Assembly (NCBI GenBank): GCA_026214975.1
Contig: CM047814.1
Coordinates: 22,591,541 to 22,655,540 of the forward strand
DNA length: 64,000 nucleotides
Origin: Gentiana macrophylla
Lineage: Eukaryota; Streptophyta; Magnoliopsida; Gentianales; Gentianaceae
Direction of reading: 5' to 3'
Below are positions 24,350 to 36,180 of this stretch, piece after piece. The position numbers and the translations under genes are program-made. Below the pieces are notes generated by a model. That model worked only from the letters and a program-made list of their open reading frames with translations. It did no database searches and was not told the origin of the DNA. Every line of letters begins with the position of its first letter. The first letter of the stretch is position 1.

Positions 24350-25960
24350 GGCGCGGAAAGGTAGCGGACATTACCTAGAGCTATCTGAGATCTAACGGCG
24401 ATGTACGGGTCACATTGTAGCTCTGGTGCAGTGAGTCAGTCGTATTCTCGGGAAAACATGATAATTCTTTTAAGTGGGGTTAAACACCAGAAGCTATTAT
24501 TAACTTTCGATCTAAAGTAACATTTTTACTTTTTCCTGGGTTAGATTATGTTAGTAGTTAGATTGTTAGAGTTAGATGTTAGTAAAAGCTTGATAAATAA
24601 AACAAATAAATACTAATATAATATATATTTTTGGATCTAGCCAGAATACTTTCTTGAATCAATATCTTTTAGTAGAAATAAATGAGACGAATCTTCGCTT
24701 TATTCAAGGTCCAATCAATTATCTGGCGGTATACTCACCAGCTAAGCAATTTCTCCTCCACGGCGTATGGAATTGTCATATGTCTTAATCCTCTGTCAAT
24801 GTCATCCTCAAGCATGGGTCACTCCCGTTTGTCATTAAGCGGCCAATTTTAAGGTATGTCAATTAAGCAGCGCGAATTTAACGTGATAATCTCTCCAGTA
24901 TAAATTTCAATAAGAGTTTGTTTCTCCCGAAACAAATCTACCCCGTTTAGGAAATCGGATTCCGTTGTCCGCGTTTTCACTTTCGGCCAATTTTACCTCC
25001 GGTCTTTCTATTAACGAGTTCATAAACTAACTACGATGTGTCAATTCATCATTAGATTATGAATTCTTTCAAATCGATTAGCTACTTGAATTCAAACATA
25101 GAAAGAGATTCATTATAACCGATTTTAATCATGATTACAGTCGATCATTCATTTACCAAAGATTAACTAATTGATTCATATCTTGGCTAGATATATTTTT
25201 AGTTTAACATAGATATATATATCAGTTAACATAAAATGTCATGGATTAAGCAATTTGGAAGTTTCCATAATAGCCTTACCTGTCAAGATGACAAAATTCT
25301 ATTACAACCAAATTTAGCCTTTAAGATCCAAACACTTATCAAATTCTCACATATATATATAGATAGATATAATTATATAGAACAACAAAAGTAAAACTCA
25401 ATAAAATTACCGTTTACTTGGATCTAAGTTGTATTCTTGAAAATAGCAACTTTTCTAAAAGCATTTTCCTTGATAATTTTCTAAAGCATTACAACATTAC
25501 TACTTTTATTTATTCAAACATATACATATATATATATCATACATCGACATATGTATACATATACGAGCCCAAAATAAGAAGAAAAAGATGGAAAAGCTTG
25601 CATATATGCATATATATGGATATACATAGACATATATGTATATATACATACATGCTACTTCATGGAAGAAAAGAAATGGACATAGATCAACATAGAAGAG
25701 GAAAATGGGAGCATGGATTGTCTTGGCCATGGAAGAGGCCAAGAGGGGCAAAATTATGCTAAGGATGGGGGGTATTTATAGGCAAAATATTGAACCGAGT
25801 CAAAGTTGGGTTTGAACCCGAGTTTTGAGTATAAAAATCATAACTTGAGTTGTAGACCTCCGATTGGCGTGATTCAAAGTGCGTTGGAAAAACTTATTTG
25901 AAGATCTACAACTTTCATCAAGGACTCTTCCCCTAAAAATGCCTCTAAGTTGGAGTCGCA
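24350..25960 (-). mobile_element. Right arm of diverged inverted repeat (LTR-like)
   Basis: Reverse-complement relative of 21780-23560. Read on the minus strand it has a TATA-like CCTATAAATACCCC at about 25767-25780, in the same relative place as in the left arm, then the shared segments listed there. The arms therefore point toward each other. It includes short TATA/CATA microsatellites near 25510-25660 that create misleading open frames on both strands. Confidence 0.6.
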
Positions 25961-26539
25961 TATTAGTTTTGAAGATATTTTCACGGTATAAGTCATTAGG
26001 AAAACCGGCCAGTTGAAGCATGTAAGAGCATGGCGTATTAATCGTCATTGAAAAACCTACATTATTAAATAGCATGGGATATTTTTATGGGCTTGGGCTC
26101 CAAGTTTGGTGAGCAAAATATCGAGGATATTTATTTTGTGATCGAATAAAATATCAGAAAGAATATCTTGGAATATTAAGGAAAATATCAAGATATTTAT
26201 TTTGTGGTGTTGGCGAATCCACTCGATCGAGGGCATAACTCTCGTTTAAATCATTCATTCTTGATTCCGTCTCCATGATAAATCTTATCTTTTTACGCGA
26301 ACGCAAAGAAAGCGAACAGCGAGTAAATCGACAACAAAAGTTAAATAAAGCTGCGTTGAATTTTCTTGATTCTTTTCGAGGTTAATATTACAGTCTACTG
26401 AGTCATGATATTTTAGATCTATCATACTAGCGGTAAATAAAACCTTTATAAAATATAGTAATTTCAACACGACGGCGGTCCAATTATTAAATCTATAAAA
26501 ATATAATAAAAACACATAATTTATATAATAATTCACTAC

Positions 26540-27700
26540 TTATACGTTTTGATAAAGCTTAGTATTTATGAGCGATTTGATCGTAAATGCTCAAATGGTA
26601 TCGAAAGTGGAAGCGAAATGTCATAATGTGATCGTAAATTTATCTCTTATCGGATCTCAGAGTTAACCAAGCATCGGGAGAGATGATTTTGATCTTGACA
26701 AGACACGTTGATCACGGTGCGAAAGCGTATACACAAAATTGTAAGAGTTTCACGGGTCAATTGTTTGAGCAATTATTACTATTAGTGACTTCAAGTGGCT
26801 TTTGACCCATATTAGGCGGAATTTGGATTGAACTTATTCACGATAGTTGTAGATTTTTGAATAAGCTTTACAACCCCTCTTAAATCACTCAAATCAGTCT
26901 ACACTCAAAACTATGGCCAAATTACTAAAGGCGATCTAGTCTGCGAGAATATCACTGCTCAGTAGAAACTTGAATAGCTCGGTTCGTGATCGCTTTTCAC
27001 ACTATTTAAGCGCGATTTTACAACTGATTCCCATCTCCCTCCCCCGACCAACCCTAGCAGCACAGCTTCAATTAGAGGCGTGAAGTATTTCTTATCGAAG
27101 AACGCAATTTTATCTACAAAATAATATAAAATAATCATATCATATTTTATAACGCCAACCAGATTAGCATCATGATAAGCGTTAAATATCCTTTATCATA
27201 TAACATTTGAATAATATTAAATAATATATATACCTTTACTGGCCTGATTAAATGCATTAAATATTTATTATTTATTCAAGTGACATCCTGCTCACTATAA
27301 TTTTTAATAATTAAATATGTTTAGGGACGTGAATAATCTTGTCATAGTAGGGATCTGTTGTTAATATCACAAAAAATAAATAGGGATAGAAGCTATAACT
27401 TTAATGGAAAGTATTTTGGGAGTAAAGCTACATATTTTATCTTTATTTTAGGGATATGGCGCGTATAAGGTTTATATACTTAGTCTTGCCAAGAGTAACA
27501 CACAAAAATCTCTATCTCCTTCTTCCCAATCAACCCCTAACAACCACACCTCTATCTAAGTGCATATTAGCTAGTATATGTTGAATATTGTGAAGATCTC
27601 CTCCAAGGTTTCTTTTTTTCTTTCATGGGTGAAGTAGTTTGCGGTGTAAATTTGGCAACTTGTGTTTGGAGGAAGATGAAGTCGAAGGTGGGTTTCCATA
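26540..27700 (+). mobile_element. LTR-like segment, unclassified
   Basis: Non-coding, with features that recur in the LTR-like blocks of this window: a GTTGTAGATTTTTGAATAAG segment near 26844, TATA-like CTATTTAAGCGCG near 27002, and C-rich CCCATCTCCCTCCCCCGACC just after. A second TATA-like and CT-rich pair occurs at 27470-27540. It could be two partial LTRs. There is no coding region, no primer-binding site and no matching partner in the window. Confidence 0.35.
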
Positions 27701-27795
27701 TTGGTAAATCTATTTTCTAGCTTTTGGCTCTTCAATTTTAATCTTTATTTGCGTTGATTTTAGTTATATAACAAAGGAAAAGGCACATCTAGTTA

Positions 27796-27954
27796 GAGAT
27801 TGGATCCTCTGCTGTGGAGGAATACACAGCAGGCTGCTGTGTGTAATGGGATGTCAAACCTTAAAAAAACCTCCCAAAACGACGTCGTTTTGAGAGTTTC
27901 ACACTATCACAGCAAACACAGCGGAGGAAAGATACAGCGGGGGATCCCAATTCG
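27796..27954. mobile_element. Mutator-type MITE with 9-bp target duplication
   Basis: A 159-bp element flanked by identical 9-bp direct repeats ATCTAGTTA at 27787-27795 and 27955-27963. Its inverted ends are GGATCCTCTGCTGT (27802-27815) and the complement ACAGCGGGGGATCC. A 9-bp duplication is the hallmark of Mutator-like transposition. The centre holds the perfect 16-bp palindrome AAAACGACGTCGTTTT at 27876-27891. It is related to the elements at 4688-4868 and 44170-44351. Confidence 0.8.
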
Positions 27955-28679
27955 ATCTAGTTATAGATTAAATGACGGATTGGTATATTTAATGGAAATA
28001 GTTGGGCCAAAATAGCTATTAAATTAGTGTCTGTTCTTCTTTATTGATCTAATGTTTCTTGCTATACTATTGAAAACGTTGTTTATGTGCTGCCATGTTT
28101 CTCTGAATTCATTTCAAAAGTTTTATTTTTTACTCTTGGCTTATGGGTATTCAGGTGTTATTGTTGTTTATGTTTGTTTTTGATGCGCATTGATCATGTT
28201 CGGTGGCTTTATATCATTGTTGCTGTACCCGTGGCCATGATATGAAACTTCATTTTAGTTTTGAAAGGAAATTTGATGTAGAATATGGTTGGGTTGTTAG
28301 ATAATATTTGGTGCATAAATTACCCCAAATTAATGATTTGGTGTAAAATTTGTGTGGGGCACTAGGTTGGAGATGCTCCGTGAGATAGATTTTCACATTT
28401 GAATTTTCAATGCAGGTTTGGATGCATTCTTATACTTGTCATGCTCAGGTCAAATGCCTCTTCCTCCCGGGAGAGGATTTTACTTAGGAAAGTGTTTTAA
28501 ACATCGATGTATTAGAAATATAGTTATGTATTAATATGTTTTTATTTTGACACATCACATAATTAAATATAAGCGTGTTTTTGTATTCATATATACTAGT
28601 GCTGTAAATATATACTAAAAAATTGTAACAATAATAAATGAAGCAGTATATGTATATACCAATAATCATTCAGGTAGGA

Positions 28680-29060
28680 TCTAGGAGCGTCAAGGCAAGA
28701 CCTCCAAGATCTGCGCGAGAATCATCGCTCTTCAAGATCTTCGCAGGAGTCAATGGAGTACTGTTGAAGTCTGGTGGAGTCACGGAATGTGGAGGTTTCT
28801 ACCGTTGAAGGAAAAACAAGCCTCTATGGGCTATGCAGTCATTAATGGTGAGATGGCTGCTATAAAAAACCTCCATTAATGGTGGAGTGAAAGTTTGCAA
28901 TGCAACTTAGAGAGGGTATTATGTAGTTATTCAGTATCTAGTAGTGTTTTCCTTGTTGAATTCATGGATTATCATGAATGAAATCAGTATATTTCTCTGT
29001 TTGTTATGAATTTCTCTGTTTCTTCGAATGGAATAAAAATATTTCTTTGTTTCTTTTGTT
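28680..29060 (+). mobile_element. LTR-like promoter segment, possibly a copia solo LTR
   Basis: Has the layout of a copia LTR: a TATA-like CTGCTATAAAAAACC near 28858, then GAGGGTATTATGTAG, ATTCAGTATC and a T-rich stretch with ATGAATGAAATCAGTAT. The direct repeats CTCCATTAATGGTGGAG and CATTAATGGTGAG lie around the TATA box. No terminal dinucleotides or target duplication could be fixed, so the boundaries are approximate. Confidence 0.4.
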
Positions 29061-30440
29061 GTTCTTGATTTTTTTCTAGTGGATTGCTTACCCAATGAAT
29101 ATGATGGACCAGATAAAATTAATTGGGTGAAACAACAAACCAGATATGCAGTGATAATCTAGTTAAAAATTCTGCCAGGTTGAAAGCTAAATACAGATTA
29201 ATGACATAACAGCTCCTAATCTATGCAAAGAAGTATAATCTAGGGTTAGGAGTTTAGATTCTGAAAATAATGATGCAAAGAGAGTATAATTTAGGGTTAG
29301 GGTTTAGATTCTGAAAATAATGATGTGCCGAGAAAAGGGTAGCCTCGATCTTGGGAAAAAAGATTAGAAGCGAATTTTTGAACATAATTTGTTGTGATAT
29401 AGACTATCAGTTTTCATTGTAGTTGGAAAGAGAACCAGTTATGGCGCAGGCATGGTGAGAAGGGGCAAGATATATATATATGCTTTTACCAGATGTGAAT
29501 GCATCTTTGAACTTAATTTGTGCATTCTATCTAAAACCATGAAAGTTACAAAACCAAATATCATGTACTATGTATATCATTTTGACATAAAACAAATATT
29601 TTGATTATCCCAGTAGAAAAACAACCAAATGAACTAGGAAATGATCGACCATTGAGATATGCGAGTCTTTGCAGAACAGGACAGTGAAGGGAGGCTTGAA
29701 TGCCATTATATAAGAAACCTATGGGAGATATAGTAATTGAAGGGGTGATCAAGTGCAAACTTCTGCAATAAAAAAGTATGACTCATTCATTTCTATATGA
29801 CTCTGGATCTCCTTAGAAAAATGCCACCAGATTGTGAACAAACAAAAAAAATGCTAGTACATTTTGGAATTACTTTCATAGTTTCATGTCAAGTATATAT
29901 TGTCTTCTTCTGTTTAAAGCAATTCTGAGTTCGAACCCTTTTGAATGTAGTCTTTGTAGACATACCTCACATATTCTTTCACAAAAAGCATTTATTTATT
30001 TATTCATTCTAGTTGATTTGAAATTTCATTCATTTAATTATTATCATTAGGTGGTTTAGTTTCTTAATGAACGTACACTTCTTTTTAAAAGTCGATTTTC
30101 GAAACCGTAGAATCAACTTTCACCTAGTCGATTATGGCAGCCCGACCGGTGCAAAGTCGATTCTTACATCAATAGGTTTGGTGTGATGCCACTAACAATG
30201 CCTCCAAAGTATATGGTATGACTAGTCCCTTTTTTGGCTGTGACATTTCCTATGATTGTACTGTTGTTTTTTTCCAACAATCTTAATTTTTGCATAAAGA
30301 CAATTATCCCAACAAGCAAGGCAGGCGTTCTTTACTAAGTCAATCACCTCTCATTAGGATGGTAAATTCTTATGCAGATGTCACTCCAAATTCCAGTGTC
30401 TCAAGCGGATGAAAATGCTAGTACATCAGGCAGGAAAGTT
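29061..30440. other. Intergenic DNA, no gene seen
   Basis: AT-rich. It contains a near-tandem repeat of AGAGTATAATTTAGGGTTAG and its neighbour at about 29230-29325, and the left member of a 33-bp direct repeat (30053-30085). No coding region is supported. Confidence 0.4.
30053..30085 (+). repeat. 33-bp direct repeat, left member
   Basis: Differs by one base (T/G in TTAATGAAC versus TTAAGGAAC) from 31865-31897. The pair brackets about 1.8 kb that includes the antisense copia fragment. Confidence 0.8.
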
Positions 30441-31325
30441 TTCAAACCCCAGAAAATATCTGAGATCGAGATGGAACATAAGAGAATGATATAACTTTGT
30501 CTTCTAAGTATTCATTGATGAAGTGTCTATCAATTTCCACATGTTTGGTTCTTCGTTCATGGTGCATCGGATCTTTAGCTATAGCAATAGCTGACTGATT
30601 GTCCCAGACCATGTTTATGGGTACATCATCAACTGTAGCTTGAAGGTCTTTCTCATCAGTCTTCTTAGCCATATTCCTCTGCTAATTCCCAATTATAAGG
30701 CTCAAAATTCAGCTTCAGCGCTGCTGCAGGCTACTACGTACCGGTTGTTTAATTTCTTGCTACGCCATTTCACAAAGTTACCCCACAAATGAACAATAGT
30801 CTATAGTTGATCTTCGGTCCACTTGTGATCCAGCCCAATCAGCATTCATGAACACTGCAACCGTCATGCTAGGTGAATTTGAAAATAACAACCCTCTTCC
30901 TGGGTCCTTTTTAATATACCTTAGGATACGATGAACAACTGATCGACTCACAACTTACAACATAACTGATGTCGGTTAGTGTGTGAATCAAATAGATAAG
31001 TCTCGATCCCCACCAATCGTAAATAGCGCCCTTTATCCAATGTTGCCTCTTTTGTTCTTTGTATTAACTTGACATTGGGATCCATAGGAGTGTCAATGGG
31101 CATGCATCCGTACATTCTTGTCACTTTGAGAAGATCAAGGCGTATTTTCATTGAAAACATAAATTCCTTGTTTAGCTCTTGCTACTTCCATTTCAATGTA
31201 GTATTTTAGCTGGCCAAGGTCTTTGATATTGAATTCTTGTGATAAGAGTGTTTTGAGCCTTTTAAATTTCATCTCACATTTTCCTGTCACTGTAATGTCA
31301 TCAACATAAACAATCAAAAGCAGTA
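30440..31325 (-). mobile_element. Copia reverse transcriptase / RNase H fragment
   Basis: On the minus strand, 31317-31135 encodes the copia reverse transcriptase core Tyr-Val-Asp-Asp and the following Phe-x-Ile-Lys-Asp-Leu-Gly-Gln block. Next, 31160-30948 encodes the connection region with Met-Asp-Pro-Asn. Then 30672-30442 encodes the RNase H end: Trp-Asp-Asn-Gln-Ser-Ala-Ile, and His-Glu-Arg-x-Thr-Lys-His-Val-Glu-Ile-Asp-Arg-His-Phe-Ile. Frames shift between pieces. Gag, protease, integrase and LTRs are absent, so this is a dead C-terminal fragment of a different copia lineage from the element at 39210-43582. Confidence 0.85.
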
Positions 31326-31864
31326 ATTTTACATTAATGAATTTCTTGATAAATAAAGTATGATCAACATGTGATTGTGCATATCCATCTATTAAAGTTT
31401 ATATAAAATTGTATAATAGTGTTACATGTATGTTTTACTATTATCTCATTAAGCTTGTTGTATTAGCCATTTTACATAATAAGTAAAACTGGTTGTAGTT
31501 GGTTTGTCAGAGACAACATTTATTAGATTTCGTAAAAAGAAAAGTGGGGAGTTTTGTAAATTTTAATAGTTTATAAGGAATGATAAAATAAAATCTAGTG
31601 ATAGTAAAAAATGTACAGTATATTTTAGAGGCGGTAGGTCAGAATGACAACATAAGATTGAAAATTTGGTGAAATATGACGGTTTAAAAAGTATATGGTT
31701 TCAAAAGGACAAAAAGTAAGTAGATGCACAGAAAAACTTGTATTGACATATAAAACAATTTTTTTTCATCCTAAAAGTCGGGTGATCATAAATGGTAACA
31801 GACGATTCTCTTTTTTTTAGAATAAAAGTAACAGACGACTCCTTTAAAAATAAAAAATAAAGTT

Positions 31865-31897
31865 GGTTTAGTTTCTTAAGGAACGTACACTTCTTTT
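31865..31897 (+). repeat. 33-bp direct repeat, right member
   Basis: Partner of 30053-30085 with a single mismatch. Confidence 0.8.
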
Positions 31898-32960
31898 AAT
31901 TCATCTTATGAGCTTGTCTGTTCATTCTACCATTCACATTTGTACTTTTTTTGCTTTAATCACAGATTTGTTTTCTGGGCAGTTTGCTAATGGAACGGGA
32001 TACATCCCGCGAAATATATACCAGAAAGGCTACCAGAAATTATATCTTTAGCATTCATTTTTAATTTTTACACTAGGTTTAATGTCGTATAATTTATAGA
32101 AAGTGGAGATCGATTTTAGGTAAAGTTGTTGTGATCATTTTCAGGATAGGTAGCTTTTTCGGTTTGCTAATTTGTGTGATCCAAAACAATATTTAACACA
32201 CTGAACTAGTATTGTTGTCTTAATTAAGGAGTTAGAACATTTACGATCAAAATAAGGCGTGTGTGATCAAATAAATAATACAATCAAGCCTTTAAACAAT
32301 GTAGGCCACCATAATTACACTAAAAAGCATGTCGCGTGTCGTATATGTTGTATTGATTGTATCTGAAGTAAAAGCTCCGTATTAGGAGTCTCCAGCGGTA
32401 GAATTTTCATCGTCTATGAGCTTATTTTGCATGTTATTTAATTCTAAGTTTTTCTCTTTACAAATCGGGGTGAATTACGGTGTTATGGTATCGAGAGGGG
32501 CGAGGAAGATCGGCGGAAAACAACTCACGTGATAGCTTTATAGATGATAAGATTCATTTACCACACAGATATCAATCTAAAATGGGTGGGATTTGTAAAA
32601 AGCAGTTAAGCTTTAGCTTGAAATGGCTCATACTCCCACTGTCCCATAGAAGTTAATCGAGGTAGCACAGTGGGCTTGAGTCGTGAGCTATTATTATTTC
32701 AAGAGGCGAAAGAAATCCTTCCATTTACGTGATTGACATCATGCGTGTGATTTCAGGTTAAATTGTTATTCTGACATTAAGCAAGCTTTCTGTTAAGGTA
32801 TGTCACAGGGACAGTGAATTGGAATTTATATGATGGATGTTTACAGGTTCTTTACAACTTTTATTTTGCCTCCTTTTGTAATTTTGTTTACAACTCTCAT
32901 CAATGTGTTATTTTCCCCTACACTCTCCCATTTTTCCTATTTGACGTATTGTTTGGAATT
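31898..32960. other. Intergenic DNA, no gene seen
   Basis: AT-rich. A TGGTATCGAGAG at about 32485 resembles the tRNA-Met primer-binding site used by copia elements, but no LTR end precedes it convincingly. Confidence 0.35.
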
Positions 32961-33340
32961 TTTCCTAGCTTGAGATTTCCCAAACAATAACCAAGCCAAG
33001 TTTGGTCCGTAATTCTTTGAACAAGAGTTTGGGCGGTGGTTTAGTGAAAAGATTTGACAATTGACCTTGTGTTGGTATATGCCTAATGACTAGGAGTTTA
33101 CTGAGCCACATGTTCCACGACATAATGATAGTCAATTCCATGTGTTTACTTGAGCATGGAAGATTGGGTTTATGGTCATATATAGGGCACTTAGGTTATC
33201 ACGGTATAGTGTAGGTATGGAGGAAGAGTAATGTGCGGCTCCTTGAGAATGTTTGTGAGCCAAGTTAGTTAATTTCTTTGCGTGTGCCATTGCTCATGTA
33301 GTGCATACTCTGCCTATGTGCTTTATCTGGAGATGGTAGG
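32960..33340 (-). mobile_element. Decayed copia RNase H remnant
   Basis: Read on the minus strand from about 33200 to 33010, with stops and shifts, it shows the copia RNase H signature Asn-Pro-Ile-Phe-His-Ala, then Lys-His-Met-Glu-type sequence (degraded), Asp-Tyr-His-Tyr, and the tail Ile-Pro-Thr-Gln-Gly-Gln-x-x-x-x-Phe-Thr-Lys (degraded). There is no open frame longer than about 30 codons. It is older than the fragment at 30440-31325. Confidence 0.6.
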
Positions 33341-34149
33341 TTGCTTCTTGGCACACCAAGATATAAGATTAGGGCCCGAGAAGGTCACGATGCTTGAGTG
33401 ATTAGGGCCCAATCTGCATTGAAAATCTGAGAAAGATGGAGTTTTTAGTGAAGCTTTGAGGAGATGCTCGGGGTGTTGCTCCTTTTACATATTTAAGTAA
33501 CTTTGTGAGTGTGGACTTGATGCATATGTGCCTAAGTGGGTGATTGAATGAGCCCAGGAGAGGTGATTGACTTGGAATGAGAGATGCAGTGCAGTGAATG
33601 TCAAATCTTGAAGGACATTTTAAAATGAGTTTTATTTAGCTTTCTTTGATGAAGAAGAGTTTGAGTTGGGAAATAGTACTTAAGAAGAGCGAGTAATAAT
33701 TGTTGTATTATTTGATTACAATTATATAAGCCCGACATGGGTAATCGAGGCTAGACACTAGAAGAATCGCGGTGGCTGCGGGTGCGTGTCGTGTCGATCC
33801 GATCTTCTTTACTTAATATAGACTTCTCCATGTGCCGGGTGGACCAATCACATTGTTCACGTGGAGGGTGAAATCCCCATATCGTCGCCGGCCCCAGGAT
33901 CGGAGGAAGCTCAATCTCGAGTCTTTGATGTCGGATCGAAAATTTGAATAATCTTTTAGACCGTGGTCTTCTTTGGCGGGAATCTGATTGTCTGTCTACC
34001 CGACCTAAGGTGTAAATGGGATGACGTCATCTTGTACTAGTATTAATGGCGCGAAGCAGGCGTTTTACGACCATTACCGCCCAGATTCTCGCGTTACTCT
34101 CGCCTTATAACGCTCTAAACCGCCACTTTCAAATCATTTGGAAGATCTC
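33341..34149. other. Intergenic or LTR-like DNA left of the transposon coding block
   Basis: No coding region. From about 33720 the base composition becomes GC-richer. It includes TGACGTCA at 34022-34029 and a TATA-like CCTTATAACGC near 34104, which together look like the promoter end of an LTR for the coding block that follows. Confidence 0.35.
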
Positions 34150-35790
34150 ACAATCATAAAGGAGCCCCAGACTCTGCATTCTCTCATTCGCCATTAACCG
34201 TCTACGCCTTACGGAAAAAATACAAGTAAGCCCCGATCCGGCAGAACTTCTCTCGATTTTTCTTTTTGCATTTATTTCTTGCGTCTTTTCTTAGTTCCAT
34301 GTCTAGTAGTGAGCGATCCTCAAAATAGGGAGGAGAGCATTGCTATAGAAGAAGAATCGGCGGAGAAAGCGGTTTCGGAGTTCTACTACTCACTGGTGAA
34401 AGAGTCGGCGGAGAAGAAGAAGAAGAGGAAGAGAGGGAGAAGAGGAGTAGTCCTCTGCGTCACTGCTACAAAGCGTCAAACCAGGATGAAGGGGCAAGGG
34501 CCGTGCAGTTTGTACATCGATCTTTCTCAAGAAAAGGCTAAATCCATTTGTTCTCGATATGGCATTCCGTATTCACTGAGCACGTCAAGGTCTCCCATGG
34601 CGATATCAATTACGCATGTGACCACTCCCCACAGGTTACTGCTGCTCTACGGCGCAATTGAAGGAGGTCTTCGATTTCCTTCGATCCATGCCTCATTCTG
34701 ATCCTCGGCATTATCAAATTTGTGTCACCAGACTTGCTCCCAGCGGAGTTAGGAGTGTAATGGGTTTTGTAATGGCGTGTCGTATCGTGTCGCTCTTCGA
34801 ATTCTCGGTTCGACTCTTCCGTCAATACTCGCCATTCAAGGCCTTGAAGACATTGGGTGGTATACTTTCGAGCGCCCGCCAGCATCGGAGTTTGTGAGGA
34901 AGGTGACCTGCGTCTCGAGGGGAGTGGAAGCGCATTTCTTCTTAATCGACATGGGTTGGTGGATATCGACATCCATACTTGGTATAAAAGGCGCGGAAAT
35001 GGCATGATCGGCTCGAATCGGACGTTCCCGGTGGGTGTGCGATTATCGAGCATTCATCCCGATGTTGCGGCGAATCTACATTCCCTGTATCCGTTTGCCG
35101 ACATCAAAGCGGCGAGGTCGGCGCTTATACGGAACTTCGATGAGGGCGTTCGAGTTTTGCGTAGGCTACTTATTTTCTGTTGGTTTTTGTACTTGTATTT
35201 TCCAGATTTTTAATGTTGTTTTAATGTCGACCTATCTCACATTTGCGGTGGAACACTTCTCAAAGCTAGAAGCGGTAGGAAAGATGCCCGACCAAAAAAG
35301 CCAGATCGAAAAATTCGGGAAGGCGGCGGCATCGAGGTTGAAGAAGCGACCTCTGGTACATCTGGGGACAAGGAGTGCGATCCGTTCTTACTCCCGCATC
35401 GACATCCGAGATTTTAAGAAGTCGGCTGACGAGGCTAGGGTGATAGATCTGGCTGAAGGTGACCTCGTCTCGAGAAAGCGCCATAAAACATCCGATGTGC
35501 GACATGGGGTCGGGAAGGAGACCCGTAACCTTGCTCCACCAAATTCTCGATCGATCCCAGGGCGAATGTGGCGGAGATGGAGGCCGTGGCTCAGGAGGCT
35601 ACGTGACACTTATTTTGAAGAGTCAACGAGTTGTGAGTCTTCTTTTATTTCCTTGTATCTTCAAGGTTTTGTCTGACTTCGAAGTTAATAGTGTTTCCCT
35701 TTTTTGCAGACTCGTCTGGCTGCGAAAGTGGCTTTGAATAGAATCGAGTCTCCCTCGGCAGCTTTGGAGGAGCAGAAGGAGACAAGGACC
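34150..35790 (+). pseudogene. Degenerate 'putative gypsy type transposon' (Transposase_28-like) coding block
   Basis: An initial frame at 34279-34701 encodes an acidic/basic N-terminus and then Tyr-Gly-Ile-Pro and Gly-Gly-Leu-Arg-Phe-Pro, typical of the plant domain named putative gypsy type transposon. After a frameshift near 34675 the domain continues in another frame (34658-34897): Leu-Ala-Pro-Ser-Gly-Val, Val-Met-Gly-Phe-Val, Leu-Phe-Arg-Gln-Tyr. A further frame carries Gly-Trp-Tyr-Thr-Phe-Glu-Arg-Pro. Downstream, 35265-35600 encodes a charged region with Val-Ile-Asp-Leu-Ala-Glu-Gly-Asp and Lys-Arg-His-Lys. A good GT-AG intron candidate is 35633-35709. This is the gag-like N-terminal part of a gypsy-type element; no protease, reverse transcriptase or integrase follows, since similarity ends near 35790. 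The GC content is higher than its surroundings. Confidence 0.55.
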
Positions 35791-36180
35791 ACTTATTTTC
35801 ATAGAACCACTTATTTTCTATTTCAAACCATTTAAAAACTAACGGATGGATAAAAATCAAACATATATAAATAAACAACACAATGAAAGAAAGAAAAAAA
35901 AATCAGAATATATGAAATAAATAGTTGCAAAAATTGATACGTGACAAACCAAGTCAAAGAAACCAAAATCGAAGGAACCAGACTTAATAAACCCGCGGAA
36001 AAAAATCTCTTCCAATTCCAATATATTTGATGGTCAAATTCAATAAAACACACAAAACAACGTCAAACCGCATAAATAAAGAGCAGAACTATTAGCCATA
36101 GCCATATTTTCCTAAGAAAATGTAAACTACTACATGTTAAGTTTTGCTGCAGGCTCTATAGTGTTCGGATCCTCTGTCTG

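Noticed and set aside
25418..25762. Open frames on both strands over a Tyr/Ile-rich stretch
   Set aside because: Produced by TATA/CATA microsatellite sequence, which is open in several frames by composition.
32480..32500. Copia primer-binding site TGGTATCGAGAG
   Set aside because: One or two changes from the tRNA-Met complement, but no LTR end or second LTR could be found around it.
34610..35053. 147-codon minus-strand frame
   Set aside because: Antisense shadow of the GC-rich gypsy-type coding block.
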